From contig JADHWK010000049.1 in NCBI GenBank assembly GCA_016783505.1, positions 1-15,983 of the forward strand: a stretch of DNA of 15,983 nucleotides. The letters are read 5' to 3'. Below are positions 13,137 to 15,983 of the stretch, piece after piece; the first letter of the stretch is position 1; each line of letters begins with the position of its first letter. The position numbers and the translations under genes were made by a program. The stretch comes from Candidatus Zhuqueibacterota bacterium. GTDB lineage: Bacteria > BS750m-G25. The notes beneath the pieces were generated by a model that worked only from the letters and a program-made list of their open reading frames with translations, was not told the DNA's origin and made no database searches.

Positions 13137-14240
13137 ATGATACTGTTATCATTTATAGTATTACTTTATATAATCTGCTCATTTGTTGTTTATTTTGGGA
13201 ATAAACGCTCAATAAACCCTGAAAATTCTTGGCGGCCTAGTGTTTCGATTATTATCTGCGCCCGGGATGAGGAAGCCGTTATCGGGGATTGTTTAGAAGC
13301 TTTGGCCGGTCAGGATTACCCTATTGGAGAGCTCGAAATCATCATCGTTGATGATGGTTCTCGGGACCACACCCCGGAAATCGCCCGATCCCATCAGAAA
13401 AAATCCCATAACATCAAGGTCGTTTCCACAAAAGGCTTCCGAAGTAAACTCAAAGGAAAGTTCCGGGCATTGGAATTGGGATTGGCCCAGTGTTCCGGTA
13501 AGATTATCCTTCAAACCGACGCCGATTGCAGGCCCGGTCCATCTTGGGTGCAAGGGATGGTGGGCCATTTCACGGAAGAGATAGGTATGGTCGGAGGCTT
13601 CATCGTATTAGAAGATCCACGAATTCCTTCCCTGTGGACAAAAGTCCAAGCACTGGACTGGATCTACCTGCTTTCGGTCGGGGCCGGGACGGCAGGATGG
13701 GGTCACCCCTTGAGTCTGATTGCTAAAAATATGGCCTTCCGTCGGGAAGTTTATGAAACCATAGGGGGCTATGGAAACATCGGTATCAATCTTACAGAGG
13801 ACATCGCCCTGGTAAAGGCCATCTCCTCTCTAACTTCATGGAAAATAGGATTTTCCCATCACCCGGATACGGCGATCCTTTCCCAGCCCCCCTCAAGCCT
13901 GAGAGAATATTTTCAACAGCGGAAACGCTGGACGGTTGGTGGACGATGGGTAGACATCAAAGGCATCCTAATAATGCTTATTGCCTTTCTATCCCACATT
14001 CTTGTTCCCATATCCTTTTTCTTCAATTTCCTCCTGGGGTTCATTCTTCTGGCCATTCTTCTTTTCGCTGACTCCCTGATCCTATGGCCCAACTTAAGGA
14101 AAATCAATCGCACCGATCTCTTCCGCTTCTTTCCATTTTTTGAAATCTATTATTTTTTTTATACAATCTTTTTCGGTTTTGTCTTCCTCCTCTCCCGTAA
14201 AATCTTCTGGAAGGGTCGGGAATACCCTGTGTCGAAGTGA
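13137..14240 (+). CDS. Membrane glycosyltransferase, family GT2 (paralogue C)
   Basis: 367-residue inner-membrane GT2 enzyme. Membrane helix at 3-20, then the catalytic domain: SIIICARDEE (37-46), IVDDGSRDHT with Asp72-Asp73, QTDADC with the DxD at 128-130, NLTED (219-222, the canonical TED base motif) and QQRKRW (260-265). C-terminal hydrophobic segments lie at about 275-315 and 330-352, and the last residues are basic. It has the most canonical motif set of the three paralogues, consistent with an active, possibly processive, transferase. The start at 13137 lies 25 bases after the repeat element; only a weak GGA precedes it. A strong hairpin four bases after the stop probably ends the transcript. 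Substrate unknown. Confidence 0.87.
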   Translation: MILLSFIVLLYIICSFVVYFGNKRSINPENSWRPSVSIIICARDEEAVIGDCLEALAGQDYPIGELEIIIVDDGSRDHTPEIARSHQKKSHNIKVVSTKGFRSKLKGKFRALELGLAQCSGKIILQTDADCRPGPSWVQGMVGHFTEEIGMVGGFIVLEDPRIPSLWTKVQALDWIYLLSVGAGTAGWGHPLSLIAKNMAFRREVYETIGGYGNIGINLTEDIALVKAISSLTSWKIGFSHHPDTAILSQPPSSLREYFQQRKRWTVGGRWVDIKGILIMLIAFLSHILVPISFFFNFLLGFILLAILLFADSLILWPNLRKINRTDLFRFFPFFEIYYFFYTIFFGFVFLLSRKIFWKGREYPVSK

Positions 14241-14243
14241 TTT

Positions 14244-14276
14244 AGAAACCAACTTTTTCAAAAAAAGTTGGTTTCT
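14244..14276. terminator. Strong hairpin, probable terminator after GT2 C
   Basis: AGAAACCAACTTTTT (14244-14258) pairs perfectly with AAAAAGTTGGTTTCT (14262-14276): 15 pairs with a three-base loop, four bases after the stop codon. The following TTGTCC is a poor T-tract, but the stem's own A/T half may serve. It probably separates the glycosyltransferase run from the PHP-domain gene. The gap up to 14412 is low-complexity (GATCATTT and CCATCTAT-type repeats) with no gene. Confidence 0.6.
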
Positions 14277-14412
14277 TGTCCACACTCTGGAGGACTGGAT
14301 CATTTGATCATTTGATAATTGTTTTATCCATCTATCCATCCATTCATCATCTAATGTTCTTAGGATATTATTACCACAATCTTTTTATTAATTTCCGGGA
14401 CGTTAAATCGTC

Positions 14413-15983
14413 ATGACCAATGAGCTCCCCCATATCCTTCCCTTGTTCGCCCTCTACGCCGAAATTCACTATCTTTTTAGATTTTACCCTTTTTCCCTTT
14501 ATTTTAAAAAGCAGCCGGAGGTCCTGGCCGATGCCCCCCACCGGATCGAACCCGGAACTCCTATTCCTATCCTCTGCCTCATAAAGGACTCCCATCGCTA
14601 TCCCATTCACATCAAATCCATTACCATTAAAATAATCTATCCTGACGGGGGAACCGAAGAAAACCGTATTTATCTTAAGTTGGACATTTATCAACCCTAC
14701 TGGTGGAAAATTTTGTTCCACCAACCCCCCGCAGGTTTTTATGGAAAATTAAAAATTGATGTCACCTTTGAAATAAAAATAAAGGGTAAGACTCACATCT
14801 TTAAAAACGACAACTACCGGGGAACATCCCACCTCCCTTTAGAGGTGTTTGTCGCCCCGGATCCCCTTCCCAGAGAACCGGGTTGGGTCTACGGAGACTT
14901 GCATTACCATTCGAATTATACCGAAGACCACGTGGAGTTTGGGGCTCCCATCGGGGCCACGAAAATTCTGGCCGGGGCCATGGGGTTGAATTTCTTCGCC
15001 GTCACCGATCATTCTTACGACCTGGATGATCGGGTGGACAATTACCTGAAAAACGACCCCACCCTTCCGAAATGGAGGAAGCTGTCAGAAGAGATCCACC
15101 GGGAGAACCAAAACGGAGGAGAGAGGAATAAGGTTATCGTTATCCAGGGTGAGGAGGCCACCGTCGGTGATAAGGGAAACAGAAATCTCCATCTATTAGT
15201 GCTCAATAACAAAAAATATATTCCCGGTTCCGGGGACAGCGCCGAGAAATGGTTTCTGACCAGACCCACGCTATCGTTACAACAGGCATTAGATGGGCTT
15301 GAAGATGGGGCGTTAGCCTTCGCTGCCCATCCCGAGATCGAGCCCCCCTTTCTGCAGAAATTACTGGTGCGCCGGGTCAAATGGACGGCCCAAAACTATG
15401 CCCATCCAAACCTGACCGGACTTCAGGTCTTAAGTGGAAGGATGGATAAAGCCTTCTGGCGGGGGATAAAACGGTGGGTCCGTTTACTTTTGCGGGGAGA
15501 AAAATGTTATATCGTCGCCGGCAACGATGCCCACGGCAACTTCAACCGCTTCCGGCAGATCAAACTGCCCATGGTAAAGATGTGGGAACATCAGGATTTT
15601 CTGTTCGGCAAGATGCGCACCGGTGTTTTTATGGGAGAGAATCTAAATCACGAAAATCTGATGTCTGCCATAAAAAAAGGCCGGCTGATTATTACCAGCG
15701 GCCCGTTTTTGAATCTAACCGTTCGCAACCAAAGGGGCATGCAGGCCCCTATTGGGAACACCATCCCCGGGAAAGAGTTTTCCGTTCAGCTATCAGCCCG
15801 CTCGACAGAAGAATTCGGCCGCATTGTAGAAGTAAAGGTCCTGTTGGGCGATCTTAAGACAAAAAGGGAATCCATCCTTAAAATCCTTACCGGTCCTCCG
15901 GACTATAGAGCCGAATGGAATTTTCCCTTGAGAAGTCAATCCCCTGCTTATATCAGGGCGGAACTCAGAACAGAATGTGACGG
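14413..15983 (+). CDS. PHP-domain metallohydrolase (CehA/McbA-like), C-terminus cut by window edge
   Basis: 523 codons are visible with no stop; the end lies beyond the window. An N-terminal domain of about 150 residues, probably beta-rich, precedes a PHP-type metal-dependent hydrolase domain. Metal-ligand motifs in order: GDLHYHSNYT (161-170, His164 and His166), VTDHS (197-201, His200), GEE (246-248, Glu247), NLHLL (His260), AAHPE (304-308, His306) and AGNDAHG (369-375, Asp372 and His374). The whole set is present, so the enzyme is probably active, most likely as a phosphoesterase or related hydrolase; CehA/McbA-type members are the nearest named group I recognise. From about 425 (TSGPFLNLTV) a further beta domain begins. 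ATG 14413 is the first start after the in-frame TAA at 14404; there is no good Shine-Dalgarno. No signal peptide is seen. A direct link with the glycan genes is unproven. Confidence 0.8.
   Translation, partial: MTNELPHILPLFALYAEIHYLFRFYPFSLYFKKQPEVLADAPHRIEPGTPIPILCLIKDSHRYPIHIKSITIKIIYPDGGTEENRIYLKLDIYQPYWWKILFHQPPAGFYGKLKIDVTFEIKIKGKTHIFKNDNYRGTSHLPLEVFVAPDPLPREPGWVYGDLHYHSNYTEDHVEFGAPIGATKILAGAMGLNFFAVTDHSYDLDDRVDNYLKNDPTLPKWRKLSEEIHRENQNGGERNKVIVIQGEEATVGDKGNRNLHLLVLNNKKYIPGSGDSAEKWFLTRPTLSLQQALDGLEDGALAFAAHPEIEPPFLQKLLVRRVKWTAQNYAHPNLTGLQVLSGRMDKAFWRGIKRWVRLLLRGEKCYIVAGNDAHGNFNRFRQIKLPMVKMWEHQDFLFGKMRTGVFMGENLNHENLMSAIKKGRLIITSGPFLNLTVRNQRGMQAPIGNTIPGKEFSVQLSARSTEEFGRIVEVKVLLGDLKTKRESILKILTGPPDYRAEWNFPLRSQSPAYIRAELRTECD

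Noticed and set aside
14371-14724. Minus-strand open frame of 117 codons opposite the PHP gene
   Set aside because: Shadow of the PHP-domain reading frame, which carries a complete set of metal-binding motifs.
15474-15857. Plus-strand open frame of 127 codons
   Set aside because: Out-of-frame shadow within the PHP gene, which stays open in its own frame to the window edge.

Overview
The window looks like chromosomal DNA from an uncultured member of the FCB superphylum (Marinimicrobia, KSB1, Calditrichaeota or Ignavibacteria-like). Three things point there. One secreted protein ends in a type IX secretion (Por) C-terminal sorting domain starting YPNPFNPTT. An outer-membrane beta-barrel protein of the Wzi type is present. 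Most genes lack a clear Shine-Dalgarno sequence. The affiliation is an inference from protein style; no rRNA or tRNA gene was seen.

Layout. Bases 1-1237 (-) hold the N-terminal two thirds of the translation GTPase LepA. Bases 1238-1860 are a repeat-rich spacer ending in a strong sigma70-type promoter that drives an AT-rich secreted T9SS-sorted protein (1864-3477, +). A bidirectional terminator separates it from a LarA-like nickel-dependent racemase homologue (3580-4848, -). A 400-base divergent spacer full of small hairpins follows.

From 5249 to the right edge every gene is on the + strand and reads like a surface glycan or glycolipid locus. It has a Wzi-like outer-membrane protein; three paralogous membrane glycosyltransferases of family GT2 (7025-8110, 11585-12751, 13137-14240); a radical SAM/SPASM enzyme whose stop codon overlaps the start of a multi-pass flippase-like (LPG synthase TM family) protein; an AT-rich orphan protein with a possible PD-(D/E)XK-like core; and, after a strong hairpin, a PHP-domain metallohydrolase that runs off the right edge. 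A plausible reading is synthesis of a lipid-linked or polymeric glycan by the GT2 enzymes, membrane transfer with help from the multi-pass protein, modification by the radical SAM enzyme, and attachment or export involving the Wzi-like protein. The glycan itself cannot be deduced.

The least ordinary part of the window is its non-coding DNA. Two ~230-250 base elements (8164-8393 and 12866-13112, in opposite orientations) share near-identical ends that form a 17-position imperfect terminal stem with the same two mismatched positions, but have unrelated hairpin-filled interiors. A 36-base remnant (11513-11548) looks like the same ends joined together. These copies lie beside the GT2 genes. One is nested inside a second dispersed repeat whose unoccupied version is present at 1404-1595, which suggests past mobility. 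Six short CCCGA/TCGGG hairpins and a set of hairpins with exchanged heads complete the picture.
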